Assembly (NCBI RefSeq): GCF_003314995.1
Contig: NZ_QNRH01000002.1
Coordinates: 62,001-126,000, forward strand
From: Pseudochrobactrum asaccharolyticum
Lineage (GTDB): Bacteria; Pseudomonadota; Alphaproteobacteria; Rhizobiales; Rhizobiaceae
Reading direction: 5' to 3'
Length of the DNA stretch: 64,000 nt
Below are positions 18,025 through 26,913 of this stretch, piece by piece. The stretch's first letter is position 1. Every line of letters starts with the position of its first letter. The notes under the pieces were generated by a model. It was not told where the DNA came from, searched no databases, and saw only the letters and a list, made by a program, of their open reading frames with translations. The translations under genes and the position numbers were made by a program.

Positions 18025-18818
18025 ACTCGAATTTGCTTTCACGGCTGATTAATCCGGCCAATCTGGTTCTCTGGCTTGTCATTGTCTTTCTGATCGGCCC
18101 GTTCCTCATCATCGTTGCCGCTTCTTTCTCGGCCGGTGATACACTGGCGTTCCCGCCACAGGGCTTCTCGCTGAAATGGGTCTATAAGGTCTTTACTATC
18201 GAGAGCTTCCAGCAGAGCTTCATCACCTCCATGGCTCTGGCGGTCGGCGGCACTCTGGTGGCTTTGGCACTCGGTGTACCGGCAGCCTATGCGATGGCAC
18301 GCTATGACATGCCGTTTTCTGAAACTGTGCGCACGATCGTATCCTCACCGATCATTGTGCCGGGTATTATCGTCGGTCTGGCACTGCTGCGTTATTTCGT
18401 GGTGCCGGTTGGTATGTCCATCACGCTGGCGCTGTTTTTGGCGCATACGGCACTGGTACTGCCTTACGCAGTGCGCGTGGTGTCTGCCAGCCTCAACAAT
18501 CTGCGCTCTGATATGGAAGAAGCGGCTGTGCTGCTCGGCTGCTCACGTGCCGGTGCGTTCTTCCGCGTGGTGATGCCGAATATCAAAGGCGGTATTCTTT
18601 CCGCTTTCATTCTCGGTTTTGTCACCAGTTTCAATCAGGTACCGGTGTCGCTGTTCCTCTCAGGTCCCGGTGTGCGCACCCTGCCAATCGATATGCTGGG
18701 CTATATGGAAATTGTTTTTGACCCTTCCATCGCCGCCCTCTCCTCTCTGCTTGCTTTTCTGTCCATGGGCATTGTCCTTCTCGCAGAACGTTTCCTAGGA
18801 TTCTCCCGCTATGTCTGA
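18021..18818 (+). CDS. ABC transporter permease, PotC-like
   Basis: Second permease of the importer, 265 residues, about six membrane segments, with the coupling helix EEAAVLLGCSRAGAFFRVVMP. It overlaps its neighbours on both sides (four and eight bases), so the three transport genes are translationally coupled. Confidence 0.92.
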   Translation: MNSNLLSRLINPANLVLWLVIVFLIGPFLIIVAASFSAGDTLAFPPQGFSLKWVYKVFTIESFQQSFITSMALAVGGTLVALALGVPAAYAMARYDMPFSETVRTIVSSPIIVPGIIVGLALLRYFVVPVGMSITLALFLAHTALVLPYAVRVVSASLNNLRSDMEEAAVLLGCSRAGAFFRVVMPNIKGGILSAFILGFVTSFNQVPVSLFLSGPGVRTLPIDMLGYMEIVFDPSIAALSSLLAFLSMGIVLLAERFLGFSRYV

Positions 18819-19833
18819 TCAAGCCTTTCTTACTCTCGACCAGCTGACACTGCGTTACGGCAACACCACAGCCGTGGATAAGCTCAATCTCACAATCAAC
18901 AAAGGTGAGTTGCTGGCGCTGCTCGGCCCTTCGGGCTGCGGTAAAACCACAACCATGCGTGCGATTGCAGGCCTGATGGACGTGGCAGGCGGTACTATCC
19001 GTCTTGACGACAAAGACATTACCCGCGTTGCCGCCAATAAGCGCGAAATCGGGCTGGTGTTTCAGTCCTATGCGCTGTTCCCGCATCTGACCGTGTTCGA
19101 CAATGTTGCCTTTGGTCTCAAGCTCAAAGGCATCAAGGGTGATGAACTTCGTCAAAAAGTTGAAAGCGGCCTGAAATCTGTTGGTCTGGCCAAATTCGCT
19201 GACCGTAAGCCGCCGGAATTATCCGGTGGTCAACAGCAGCGTGTTGCCCTTGCCCGCTCGATGGTGATGGAACCGAAGGTGCTGCTGCTGGATGAGCCGC
19301 TGTCCAATCTGGATGCGCGTCTGCGCCTCGACATGCGTACTGAATTGCAACGCGTACAGCAGGAAACCGGCGTCACCATGGTCTTCGTGACCCATGATCA
19401 GGCAGAAGCGCTGGCGCTGGCCGACCGTATCGTGGTGATGCGTGCCGGTGCGATTGAACAGATCGGCACACCGGAAGAAATCTATAATCATCCGGCATCG
19501 CGCTTTGTGGCGGATTTTGTCGGCTTCGAGAATGTCTATGCGATCCGCGACGGCAAGCTCTATTCCGAAACTGCTGAAGTCCCACTCAATGCAGTGCTGC
19601 CGAAAGCTGCCGGTCTGGCGTTCCGCCCGAAGATCGTCACGCTTGGTACCGGCCCGCTCAAAGGTATTGTGCGCGGCGCCGCATTTGCCGGCAACACTCG
19701 TGAATATGTGCTGGAAACACCATTCGGCTCTGTCAAAGCGGATGTTGATGCCACATTGCCTGCCTATGCACTGGGCGATGAGGTTGCCTTTGATCTGCCA
19801 ATTGATCAGGCGGCAATTCTGGAACGGGAGTAA
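18811..19833 (+). CDS. ABC transporter ATPase, PotA-like
   Basis: A 340-residue ATPase of the CUT1/PotA group. Walker A is GPSGCGKTT (39-47), the Q loop is in LVFQSYALFPH, the signature is LSGGQQQRV, Walker B is LLLDEPLSNLD and the switch histidine lies in VTHDQ. The C-terminal ~110 residues form a TOBE-type regulatory domain. It follows the permeases with an eight-base overlap and precedes the nucleoside hydrolase by eight bases. Confidence 0.93.
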   Translation: MSDQAFLTLDQLTLRYGNTTAVDKLNLTINKGELLALLGPSGCGKTTTMRAIAGLMDVAGGTIRLDDKDITRVAANKREIGLVFQSYALFPHLTVFDNVAFGLKLKGIKGDELRQKVESGLKSVGLAKFADRKPPELSGGQQQRVALARSMVMEPKVLLLDEPLSNLDARLRLDMRTELQRVQQETGVTMVFVTHDQAEALALADRIVVMRAGAIEQIGTPEEIYNHPASRFVADFVGFENVYAIRDGKLYSETAEVPLNAVLPKAAGLAFRPKIVTLGTGPLKGIVRGAAFAGNTREYVLETPFGSVKADVDATLPAYALGDEVAFDLPIDQAAILERE

Positions 19834-19841
19834 ATTGCAGC

Positions 19842-20768
19842 ATGGGTGTCTGGATTGATACGGATATGGGCTTTGATGATATCGCCGCCATTCTGGTGGT
19901 GAAACATCTGGGTCTTGAAATCGACGGTGTGTCTCTGGTTTTCGGAAATACGGAACTTGGTCAGGTCTGCCGCAATGCGGCGGGCGCGACACAGGTTTTC
20001 GGCTGGAATTTTCCGATCTATCGCGGGCGGCACAAACCGGTTCTGGCGGAGATTGAAACTGCCGCCGGAATTCTCGGCGAAACCGGCATTCCGACACTCG
20101 GCCTGAACCTACCTGTCTGTGAAGATAATACACAGGGCTGTGCCTTCACCGCCCTGTGCAACTGGCTGGAAAATACCTGCGGTACCAAGCGCGTTCTTGC
20201 ACTTGGCCCCCTCACCAATATTGCCGCGCTGGCACTGGCACGCCCCGATCTGGCAGCACAGATTGACGAGTTGGTCTGGATGGGCGGCGGCGTTGGCAAA
20301 GGCAATCACACGGCCTCGGCCGAGTTTAATGCTCTGGCCGATCCGGAAGCGCTGGCGATTGTGCTTGCCCATGAACTGCCGTTGAAAATGGTGGAACTCG
20401 ATTTCTGCCGTAAAATTCTCGCTACGCCGGATGATGTGCATCCGATCCGTGCAGCCGGTGGTGCCAATGCCGCTTTGATTGCCGATATGACCGGCGGCTT
20501 CATCAATATTGCGATCTCGCGTGGCCGCACAGCCATGGCGCTCTATGATCCGGCGGCCGCTGTGGCTTTTGCCCGTCCTGATCTGGTGCGTTTTGACAGG
20601 GCGTTCATTGGTGCGGAACTTTGCGGCTCGATGACACGCGGCCGCACCGTGGTGGAAACACGCTCCAGCCATGCCACCTTCAACGCCGCCTATGCAGCTG
20701 ACGGCGATGCGGAGGCTATTCTCGGCATTATTCTCGATACCCTCAGAACAGAAGCAGCCAAATCATGA
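19842..20768 (+). CDS. Inosine-uridine-preferring nucleoside hydrolase family enzyme
   Basis: Cleaves the N-glycosidic bond of ribonucleosides to base and ribose in the cytoplasm. The Ca-binding signature DTDMGFDD is at residues 6-13; DTDPGxDD is usual, so only the Pro differs. Other landmarks are WMGGG, the EFNALADPEA segment that positions substrate, and a late TRGRTVVE. Length 308 fits the family. Preference for purine nucleosides is inferred from the adenine deaminase and phosphoribosyltransferase behind it. It overlaps adenine deaminase by four bases. Confidence 0.9.
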   Translation: MGVWIDTDMGFDDIAAILVVKHLGLEIDGVSLVFGNTELGQVCRNAAGATQVFGWNFPIYRGRHKPVLAEIETAAGILGETGIPTLGLNLPVCEDNTQGCAFTALCNWLENTCGTKRVLALGPLTNIAALALARPDLAAQIDELVWMGGGVGKGNHTASAEFNALADPEALAIVLAHELPLKMVELDFCRKILATPDDVHPIRAAGGANAALIADMTGGFINIAISRGRTAMALYDPAAAVAFARPDLVRFDRAFIGAELCGSMTRGRTVVETRSSHATFNAAYAADGDAEAILGIILDTLRTEAAKS

Positions 20769-22546
20769 CACGTGCAGAACCCTTTGATCTGAGTTCTCCT
20801 GAACTGCGTCTTAGAGCAGCAGCTGCGGCACGCGGTGCGGAAGCTTTTGACTGCCTGATCATCAACGGTACTATCATTGATATGGTGACCGGCGAACATC
20901 GCCGTGCCGATATCGGCATCACCGGCGCTTTGATTGCCTCCGTTCATGCACCGGACAGCCGTAAGGATGCGATAAAAATCATTAATGCCAAAGGCGGTTA
21001 TATCACGCCGGGCCTGATCGATACGCATATGCATATTGAAAGCTCGATGATCACCCCTGCCACCTACGCCAATGCTGTAGTCCCGCGTGGTGTGACAACC
21101 ATTGTCTGGGATCCGCATGAATTCGGCAATGTGCATGGCGTAGTCGGTGTCGACTGGGCAATTGCAGCAACCCGTGATCTGCCACTGCGTACCATTATGC
21201 TGGCACCTTCCTGTGTGCCTTCCGCACCGGGGCTGGAACTGGCCGGTGCAGATTTTGATGCTGATGTACTGAATAACCTGCTGGCGCGGCCTGAAATCGG
21301 CGGTATTGCCGAGGTCATGACCATGCGCAATGTCATTGACGGCGAACCGCGCATGAGTGCCATTGTCCATGCGGGACTTGCAGCGGGCAAGCCAGTTTGC
21401 GGCCATGCACGCAGCCTCACCGGCCCTGATCTCGCGGCCTTTATGGCTGCGGGTGTGACCTCCGATCATGAACTGATTTCCGGCCAAGATCTGATGGAAA
21501 AACTGCGTGCCGGTCTGACTATTGAGATGCGCGGCTCCCACGATCATCTGTTGCCGGAATTTGTGCAGGAACTGAACCGCCTCAGCCATCTGCCGCAGAC
21601 GGTCACACTCTGCACAGATGATGTGTTCCCTGATGATCTGCTCAATGCCGGTGGACTTGATGATGTGGTGCGCCGCTTGGTGCGCTACGGCATGAAACCG
21701 GAATGGGCATTGCAGGCAGCAACACTCAATGCATCACGCCGCTTTGGTCGTGATGACCTCGGCCTGATTGCAGCAGGCCGCCGTGCGGATATTGTGATCT
21801 TCGACAATCTGTCCGACTTCACTGCACAGACCGTGCTAACCAACGGTACCGTGGCAGCTGAAAACGGCACTCTCGCACACTCCCTCGCCAGCACCAGTGC
21901 CGGTGATTTCCTGCAGTCCATGAAGATCGGTGCTTTAAGCGCCGATGATTTCCGTATTCGCAGCGATGCCAAGCGCGTTGTGGTGGCAACCATTGACCGC
22001 CCGCGCTTTACCCAATGGGGACAAGCGGAGACAGAAGTCACCAAAGGCTTTGTAGTGCCGCCGCAAGGTGCAACCATGATTGCCGTTGCCCATCGCCATG
22101 GTCGTGCAGAGGCGAAACCGCGCGTTGGCTTTCTGCGCGAATGGGGCAGCTGGCGCGGTGCTTTCGCCACCACAGTTTCCCATGACAGCCATAATCTCAC
22201 AGTCTTTGGTGGCAATGAAGACGATATGGCACTCGCAGCCAATGCGGTGACCGCTGCCGGTGGCGGCATGGCTGTTGCACTCAATGGTAAAGTCACCGCT
22301 CTGCTGCCATTGCCGGTCTCCGGTCTGGTGTCTGAGGCATCACTGGCCGATGTCGCCGCACAGTTTGCAGCTTTGCGCACAGCTATGGATGATGTGGTCG
22401 ACTGGCAGCCGCCTTATCTCATTTTCAAAGCCTGTTTTGGTGCAACACTGGCCTGCAATGCCGGCCCGCACCAGACTGATCAGGGCATTGCCGATGTTAA
22501 AACCGGACAAGTGCTGGCCTCCCCTATTTTGCAAGTGACAGAGTAA
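20765..22546 (+). CDS. ade: Adenine deaminase
   Basis: Converts adenine to hypoxanthine and ammonia. The 593 residues show the amidohydrolase metal motif GLIDTHMHIESSM and the WDPHE segment. Later come GHARSLTGPDL, TSDHE, CTDD and the long C-terminal domain typical of bacterial Ade. In the operon it follows the nucleoside hydrolase, so adenosine taken up could be split and deaminated in two steps. It ends five bases before the M20 gene. Confidence 0.94.
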   Translation: MTRAEPFDLSSPELRLRAAAAARGAEAFDCLIINGTIIDMVTGEHRRADIGITGALIASVHAPDSRKDAIKIINAKGGYITPGLIDTHMHIESSMITPATYANAVVPRGVTTIVWDPHEFGNVHGVVGVDWAIAATRDLPLRTIMLAPSCVPSAPGLELAGADFDADVLNNLLARPEIGGIAEVMTMRNVIDGEPRMSAIVHAGLAAGKPVCGHARSLTGPDLAAFMAAGVTSDHELISGQDLMEKLRAGLTIEMRGSHDHLLPEFVQELNRLSHLPQTVTLCTDDVFPDDLLNAGGLDDVVRRLVRYGMKPEWALQAATLNASRRFGRDDLGLIAAGRRADIVIFDNLSDFTAQTVLTNGTVAAENGTLAHSLASTSAGDFLQSMKIGALSADDFRIRSDAKRVVVATIDRPRFTQWGQAETEVTKGFVVPPQGATMIAVAHRHGRAEAKPRVGFLREWGSWRGAFATTVSHDSHNLTVFGGNEDDMALAANAVTAAGGGMAVALNGKVTALLPLPVSGLVSEASLADVAAQFAALRTAMDDVVDWQPPYLIFKACFGATLACNAGPHQTDQGIADVKTGQVLASPILQVTE

Positions 22547-22551
22547 TACCC

Positions 22552-23733
22552 ATGACTGATCCTATCCTCGACGATATTGCTTTTCTGACCGAGCTGCGCC
22601 GCGATCTGCATGCGCATCCTGAACTCGGTTTTGAAGAAGAGCGCACCTCGGATATTGTTGCCAAATTTCTGGAAGAGGCAGGTATCACCATTCATCGCGG
22701 TCTCGGCGGTACAGGTGTGGTTGGTACTTTGCAGATCGGTAACGGTACCCGTACCATTGGTCTGCGCGCAGATATGGATGCGCTGGCAATGCCGGAAATG
22801 GCGGATCGTCCTTATAAGTCAAAATTCGCCGGTAAAATGCATGCCTGCGGTCATGACGGCCACACCACACTTCTGCTCGGTGCAGCCCGTGCGCTGGCCA
22901 AAAGCCGTAACTTCTCCGGCACTGTGCATTTCATCTTCCAGCCTGCAGAAGAAGGTCGCGGTGGCGCCAAGCGCATGGTTGAAGAAGGACTGTTCAACCT
23001 GTTTCCGTGCGATGCGGTTTATGGCCTGCATAATATGCCGGGTCTTGATCCTGATGAAATCGCCGTGGTTGAAGGCCCGCAGCTCGCCTCTTCCGACAGC
23101 TGGCGCGTCACCTTCCGCGGCACCGGCACCCATGGTGCCAAGCCGCATCTCGGTAAAGATCCGGTCACGGCAGCCGCAACTTTCATCGCCTCATTGCAGA
23201 CAATTATCGGCCGCGTGGTCGATCCGTTGCAACCGGCTGTCGTCAGCGCCTGCTCCTTGCAGGCCGGTGATCCGAAGGCGCTCAATGTTATTCCGGATGT
23301 CGTGGAAATCGGCGGCACCGCCCGTGCTTATACCCCGCATGTTCGTGACCAGCTTGAACAGGAAATTGGCCGCCTCGCACAGGGCACTGCGATGATGTAT
23401 GGCATTGCTGCCGAGTATGAATTTATTCGTCGCATCCCGCCGGTCGTCAACAATGCCGATGCCACAGCCCGTGCATTGCGTGCCGCACAGGATGTGTTTG
23501 GCAGCAAAGTGCGCACCAGCTTCCCGCCTTCCACTGCGGGCGATGATTTTGCCTTCTTCGCCGGTGAAGCACCTGGTTGTTATGTCTGGCTCGGTAACGG
23601 CCCCGCTGTCGACGGTGCCCTGCACCACAATACGGCCTATGACTTCAATGACGATGCCATTGAACACGGCGTGCGTTTCTGGACACGTCTTGTGGAACAG
23701 GAATTGTCGGGAGAGCATGATGCAACCGCATGA
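22552..23733 (+). CDS. M20-family amidohydrolase (hippurate hydrolase / aminoacylase-like)
   Basis: A 393-residue di-zinc amidohydrolase of the M20D group, which remove acyl groups from N-acyl amino acids and related compounds. The metal motifs are MHACGHDGH and FQPAEEGRGGA, with a later HGAKPH. The true substrate is not visible. In a purine operon it could cleave an N-acyl or aminoacyl modification from a base or nucleoside, which would make the cluster a system for modified purines; this is inference. It overlaps the phosphoribosyltransferase gene by 17 bases. Confidence 0.88.
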   Translation: MTDPILDDIAFLTELRRDLHAHPELGFEEERTSDIVAKFLEEAGITIHRGLGGTGVVGTLQIGNGTRTIGLRADMDALAMPEMADRPYKSKFAGKMHACGHDGHTTLLLGAARALAKSRNFSGTVHFIFQPAEEGRGGAKRMVEEGLFNLFPCDAVYGLHNMPGLDPDEIAVVEGPQLASSDSWRVTFRGTGTHGAKPHLGKDPVTAAATFIASLQTIIGRVVDPLQPAVVSACSLQAGDPKALNVIPDVVEIGGTARAYTPHVRDQLEQEIGRLAQGTAMMYGIAAEYEFIRRIPPVVNNADATARALRAAQDVFGSKVRTSFPPSTAGDDFAFFAGEAPGCYVWLGNGPAVDGALHHNTAYDFNDDAIEHGVRFWTRLVEQELSGEHDATA

Positions 23734-24403
23734 ATTCTGGCAAAAACTCTATGCGCCTGAAACCTTTGATATTCAGGGCGTGCATGAAACTTTCTTTCCG
23801 GCCACGCTGGATGACGGCCGGCAGCTGCAACTGCCGATCCGCCCGCTCTCGGATAAACAACATGCGCTGGCATCCCTGATCGTCAATCAGGCTGCCTTTG
23901 ATGTGGTTGATGCCTTGTCCGATGATCTGGCCGCTAAGCTCAAAGCCTTTGAACCGGATGTGATTGTCGGCCTGCCAACACTGGGTCTGACCCTTGCCAG
24001 TGAAGTGGCGCGCAAACTCGGCCACAGCCGCTATGTGCCTTTGGGGACTTCGCGCAAATTCTGGTATGAGGAAGAACTGTCGGTTCCGCTGTCCTCCATC
24101 ACCACACCGGATCAGATCAAACGGCTCTATATCGACCCGCGTATGCTACCGCTGCTCGACGGCCGCCGCATTGCTCTGGTGGATGATGTGATCTCCAGCG
24201 GCACGTCGATTGTGGCAGCGCTCAATCTGCTGAACTCCCGTGCACTCAAGCCGGTCGTAATCGGTGCGGCAATGCTGCAAACCCAGCGCTGGCGTGCACC
24301 GCTTGAGCAACTCGGCGCAGAATTTGCCGAGATGACACGCGGTTGCTTCACCACACCGATGCTGAAGCATGGTGAAAACGGCGGCTGGACAATCGCCGGA
24401 TAA
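23717..24403 (+). CDS. Phosphoribosyltransferase (adenine/xanthine-type)
   Basis: Transfers phosphoribose from PRPP to a purine base. The PRPP-binding signature LVDDVISSGTS is clear in a 228-residue protein. The ATG at 23717 has GGGAG upstream and lies inside the end of the M20 gene (17-base overlap); an in-frame extension from 23399 runs antiparallel to family logic and was dropped. As the last gene of the purine operon it closes the route from imported nucleoside to nucleotide. It is followed by a clear terminator. Confidence 0.87.
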   Translation: MMQPHEFWQKLYAPETFDIQGVHETFFPATLDDGRQLQLPIRPLSDKQHALASLIVNQAAFDVVDALSDDLAAKLKAFEPDVIVGLPTLGLTLASEVARKLGHSRYVPLGTSRKFWYEEELSVPLSSITTPDQIKRLYIDPRMLPLLDGRRIALVDDVISSGTSIVAALNLLNSRALKPVVIGAAMLQTQRWRAPLEQLGAEFAEMTRGCFTTPMLKHGENGGWTIAG

Positions 24404-24410
24404 TTTATCA

Positions 24411-24450
24411 AAAACCGGAGCATCCTCTTTGTCAGATGCTTCGGTTTTGT
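24411..24450 (+). terminator. Terminator of the purine operon
   Basis: A 14-bp stem with one G-T pair (AAAACCGGAGCATC 24411-24424, GATGCTTCGGTTTT 24435-24448) with a ten-base loop. The T-rich 3' arm acts as the release tract. Confidence 0.8.
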
Positions 24451-24478
24451 ATAAGCAGAAAGCTCTCTTTGTCAGGGC

Positions 24479-25816
24479 ATGTCTGCGATGAAACAATTCT
24501 GCTTCCCCTCTGTTTTCAATATTACGCTGTCTCTCGGCTTGTTGATGAGCCTGCCGCAACAGTCCGCAGCCGGAGAAATCATTCAGCAACTCACGCCTGA
24601 AACCGGCATCTCAGCACATATTGAAAAAAGCAGTGAGGGCTATGTGCTCATGCAGCCGGATGGCTCTAAACTGAGCATTCTGACAGCTGATTTTATGACA
24701 ATGCCGGATGTCGACATCAGCCTGAAAACCGAAGACTATGATTATAACGGCTATCCGGATTTAGCGCTTGGTGTGCGCGAGGCCGGTAGCCTTGATATTG
24801 GTTCAGCGGTGTTTCTCTATGATCCCAAGGAGAAAATTTACAGCCCGCTGATTATTGAAGACGCACTCTCGGGTAAACTCAATTGCGGCGAGCTATGGAA
24901 TATTGAGCGGCTGCCGGAGCGCAAGGCGATCAAAAGCAGTTGCAGCCTCGACGGCCATTATAGCCGCACCGACATATTGATGTTCGACGCGCATAAAAAC
25001 CTGTGGCTGGAAGAACAATCCCGACCTGAAGAAGATATGTCCGGCTGGCCTTATCTGATCAAGCCGATGCGTATGGTGCGCTATGATCCGCAGGGCAATA
25101 TCCTGCTTGAAACACCGCTGCCGGGTTTTGAGATGGAAGAGATGTGGGAGGTTCCGGTCAACCGGCTCGCGCTCTACAACCAACCGGATACGAAAAATGC
25201 AGCACAGCAGTTTCTGAAGCACGGTGATCAAGTCAGAAAACTGGCTTTTGCCGGTAATGACTGGATGAAAATTGCACTGCCTGCCACAGGTGCACAACAA
25301 GAATATTGGGTCTCGCTGAAAGAGGCCTATGATCTGCGAACATGGCTAGTCGAAAACAACGCCAAATCCCAGCCAGTGCAGCTCAGCCTCTTTGATTATA
25401 GTCAGGCTGAGACCGACCCTGATTACTACAAGCATCTTTTCACGCTGGTATTGCGCAATAATGGTTTGGAGAATATTCAGCTGAATTACAGTGAAGTGCA
25501 TTTGCTGTTTACAGCAACGGACGGCAAACAGACCCTGCACAAGCTCTATGATATTTACAACACGACACTCGAACCGGACGAAAAGCACATGCTCGATGAT
25601 AATCCGGTTGAGCAGCGTTCAGGCAATTATGTGATCTATCATGAGACTGCCGGTGATGAGACCTATCTGCCGTTTTTCCCGAAAGGGCTGGCGGAAGGCA
25701 GATATAAAATCCGCTCTGTACTGACCAGCAACTCGCTTACAGCACCGGTCTTCAGTGCCGATGAAATCGAAATGGACTATCCGCCTAAGCTGCCCGCCAG
25801 TCTGATTGCGCCCTGA
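24479..25816 (+). CDS. Exported protein of unknown function
   Basis: I do not recognise a characterised homologue. The 445 residues start with a signal peptide (hydrophobic FNITLSLGLLMSL, cleavage after SAAG). The N-terminal half has a DYDYNGYPDLAL segment, resembling the calcium-binding-like D-x-D-x-G pattern seen in XAC2610-type and FG-GAP-like proteins. A central region (near 240-290) looks SH3-like. The C terminus has a beta-rich stretch ending in proline-rich sequence. Two ATGs are possible (24479 and 24488); the second gives a cleaner signal peptide. It stands alone between the purine operon terminator and a convergent TetR gene, and is probably periplasmic. Confidence 0.75.
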   Translation: MSAMKQFCFPSVFNITLSLGLLMSLPQQSAAGEIIQQLTPETGISAHIEKSSEGYVLMQPDGSKLSILTADFMTMPDVDISLKTEDYDYNGYPDLALGVREAGSLDIGSAVFLYDPKEKIYSPLIIEDALSGKLNCGELWNIERLPERKAIKSSCSLDGHYSRTDILMFDAHKNLWLEEQSRPEEDMSGWPYLIKPMRMVRYDPQGNILLETPLPGFEMEEMWEVPVNRLALYNQPDTKNAAQQFLKHGDQVRKLAFAGNDWMKIALPATGAQQEYWVSLKEAYDLRTWLVENNAKSQPVQLSLFDYSQAETDPDYYKHLFTLVLRNNGLENIQLNYSEVHLLFTATDGKQTLHKLYDIYNTTLEPDEKHMLDDNPVEQRSGNYVIYHETAGDETYLPFFPKGLAEGRYKIRSVLTSNSLTAPVFSADEIEMDYPPKLPASLIAP

Positions 25817-25848
25817 TCACGCAAGCAGAGCAATCATCAGGCCAAAAC

Positions 25849-26469
25849 TCAAGTAAGCTTTACATTCATCAATGTTTCAAATGAATTAATGCCGAGATCG
25901 ATCATCTGCTCAACGGTTTTACCACTTTCATCCAGACAGGCTTCAATCCACAAACCGTCAAGCACTGCATTGGCAACAATAGCCATTTTCTCGACCTCTT
26001 CAGTCGAGGGATTACGGCCTTCCGCAGCGAAGACTTCAGCAATCAGAGCTTCTGTGGCGCGGCGAAAGCTGAGATATTCCTCACTACGCAGAGATGCAAT
26101 TACCGGATTAACCCCGATCTGGCTGATAAATGTCGCCCAGAGTGAAATCATCCGGTATTCCGAAGCCTGCCCGCCCAGAGCCACGCGTACAAACCGGTTG
26201 AGACGCTGATGCGGCGTTCCTTCTTTCGAAGCCAGAACTTCTAATGCCGCCTCGGTAATCAGTTCCATCGTTCTGCGATAGGCAGCAACAATCAGATTCG
26301 CTTTATTCTCAAAGTGATGCCGGATCAGACCGTTACTCACCCCTGCTTTGGCAGCCACGGCACGAACCGTCGTCGACTGAATGCCCAGCTCAGCAATACA
26401 TTCCAGCGTTGCCTCAATCAGCTCCTGCCGGCGGTCTCCCTCCGGTGCATGCCTGTATAAACCCGACAT
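25849..26469 (-). CDS. TetR/BetI-family transcriptional regulator
   Basis: A 206-residue repressor with a TetR helix-turn-helix (TTVRAVAAKAGVSNGLIRHHF) and a BetI-type ligand domain; the RRQELIEATLECI start of the HTH domain is typical of BetI relatives. The ATG at 26469 has AGGAG just upstream; the longer version from 26523 has none. It is divergent from the amino-acid-type importer at 26914 with an 18-bp perfect palindrome between them (26559-26576). A ligand related to an amine, fitting the amine dehydrogenase in the opposite operon, is inference. Confidence 0.88.
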   Translation of the reverse strand: MSGLYRHAPEGDRRQELIEATLECIAELGIQSTTVRAVAAKAGVSNGLIRHHFENKANLIVAAYRRTMELITEAALEVLASKEGTPHQRLNRFVRVALGGQASEYRMISLWATFISQIGVNPVIASLRSEEYLSFRRATEALIAEVFAAEGRNPSTEEVEKMAIVANAVLDGLWIEACLDESGKTVEQMIDLGINSFETLMNVKLT

Positions 26470-26552
26470 TGTCTCCTGATACTCCTTGCTTGCTGCATCC
26501 GCTGCATAGGTGTGACAAAACACGACACTTTACCAGCTATTTTTCACAAATT

Positions 26553-26582
26553 ATGCACTTGCATAGTACTATGCAAATGTAT
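26553..26582. promoter_or_regulatory. TetR-type operator between divergent genes
   Basis: A perfect 18-bp palindrome TTGCATAGTACTATGCAA (26559-26576) extends to 30 bp with two mismatched pairs. TTGCAT occurs on both strands with candidate -10 elements at 15-base spacing (TATAGC 26580-26585 for plus, CATAAT at 26555-26550 for minus), so a bound TetR dimer would cover both promoters. Confidence 0.72.
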
Positions 26583-26666
26583 AGCCTCAAAAAATAAACA
26601 AAGATCGCCCTCCGCAAAAAAACACAACAAGACGGTGGCGACGGGGAACAATGAGGAACTTCTGAC

Positions 26667-26708
26667 TAGAGCGCCGTGTGCCAGACTTGGCACACAAAGG
26701 TCGCTCTA
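26667..26708. repeat. Structured 42-base repeat, copy 1
   Basis: Outer stem TAGAGCG/CGCTCTA, internal loop CC opposite AAAGGT, inner 8-bp stem GTGTGCCA/TGGCACAC and loop GACT. A second copy in inverted orientation lies at 58351-58392 with the same outer stem and internal loop. Confidence 0.8.
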
Positions 26709-26720
26709 ACACTTTAAAAT

Positions 26721-26770
26721 TAGAGCATAATTTTCCTTAAACTGATCCAGATTTAAGGAATTATGCTCTA
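26721..26770. repeat. 50-base hairpin repeat (AGAGCATAATT type)
   Basis: A 19-bp stem with a two-base bulge: TAGAGCATAATT...CCTTAAA pairs with TTTAAGG...AATTATGCTCTA around a ten-base loop. It resembles short dispersed palindromes common in Brucellaceae genomes; only this copy is in the window. Confidence 0.65.
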
Positions 26771-26913
26771 GCCAATCACTCTGCCGATAATCAGCGATTA
26801 CACCTCATAAGACCGGCCTTTTGTGCCGTTTTCATACGCTTTGCCTGACAGCAAGTGCGTAAATGCTGATTTTTACTCATCGAAGACCTCATAAAGACAA
26901 GGACGGACGGGAG

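Larger units (their letters stand above)
26470..26913. other. Intergenic control region with operator and two hairpin repeats
   Basis: 444 bases without a gene. It holds the TetR-type palindrome (26553-26582), a 42-base structured repeat (26667-26708) and a 50-base hairpin repeat (26721-26770), each listed separately. The A-rich stretch 26586-26640 shows nothing recognisable. Confidence 0.7.

Noticed and set aside
20500-20765. A purine riboswitch before adenine deaminase
   Set aside because: The gene overlaps the nucleoside hydrolase by four bases, so there is no leader to hold an aptamer.
26667-26770. The two hairpins as CRISPR repeats or insertion-sequence ends
   Set aside because: No regular spacing, spacer series, cas gene, transposase or target-site duplication.
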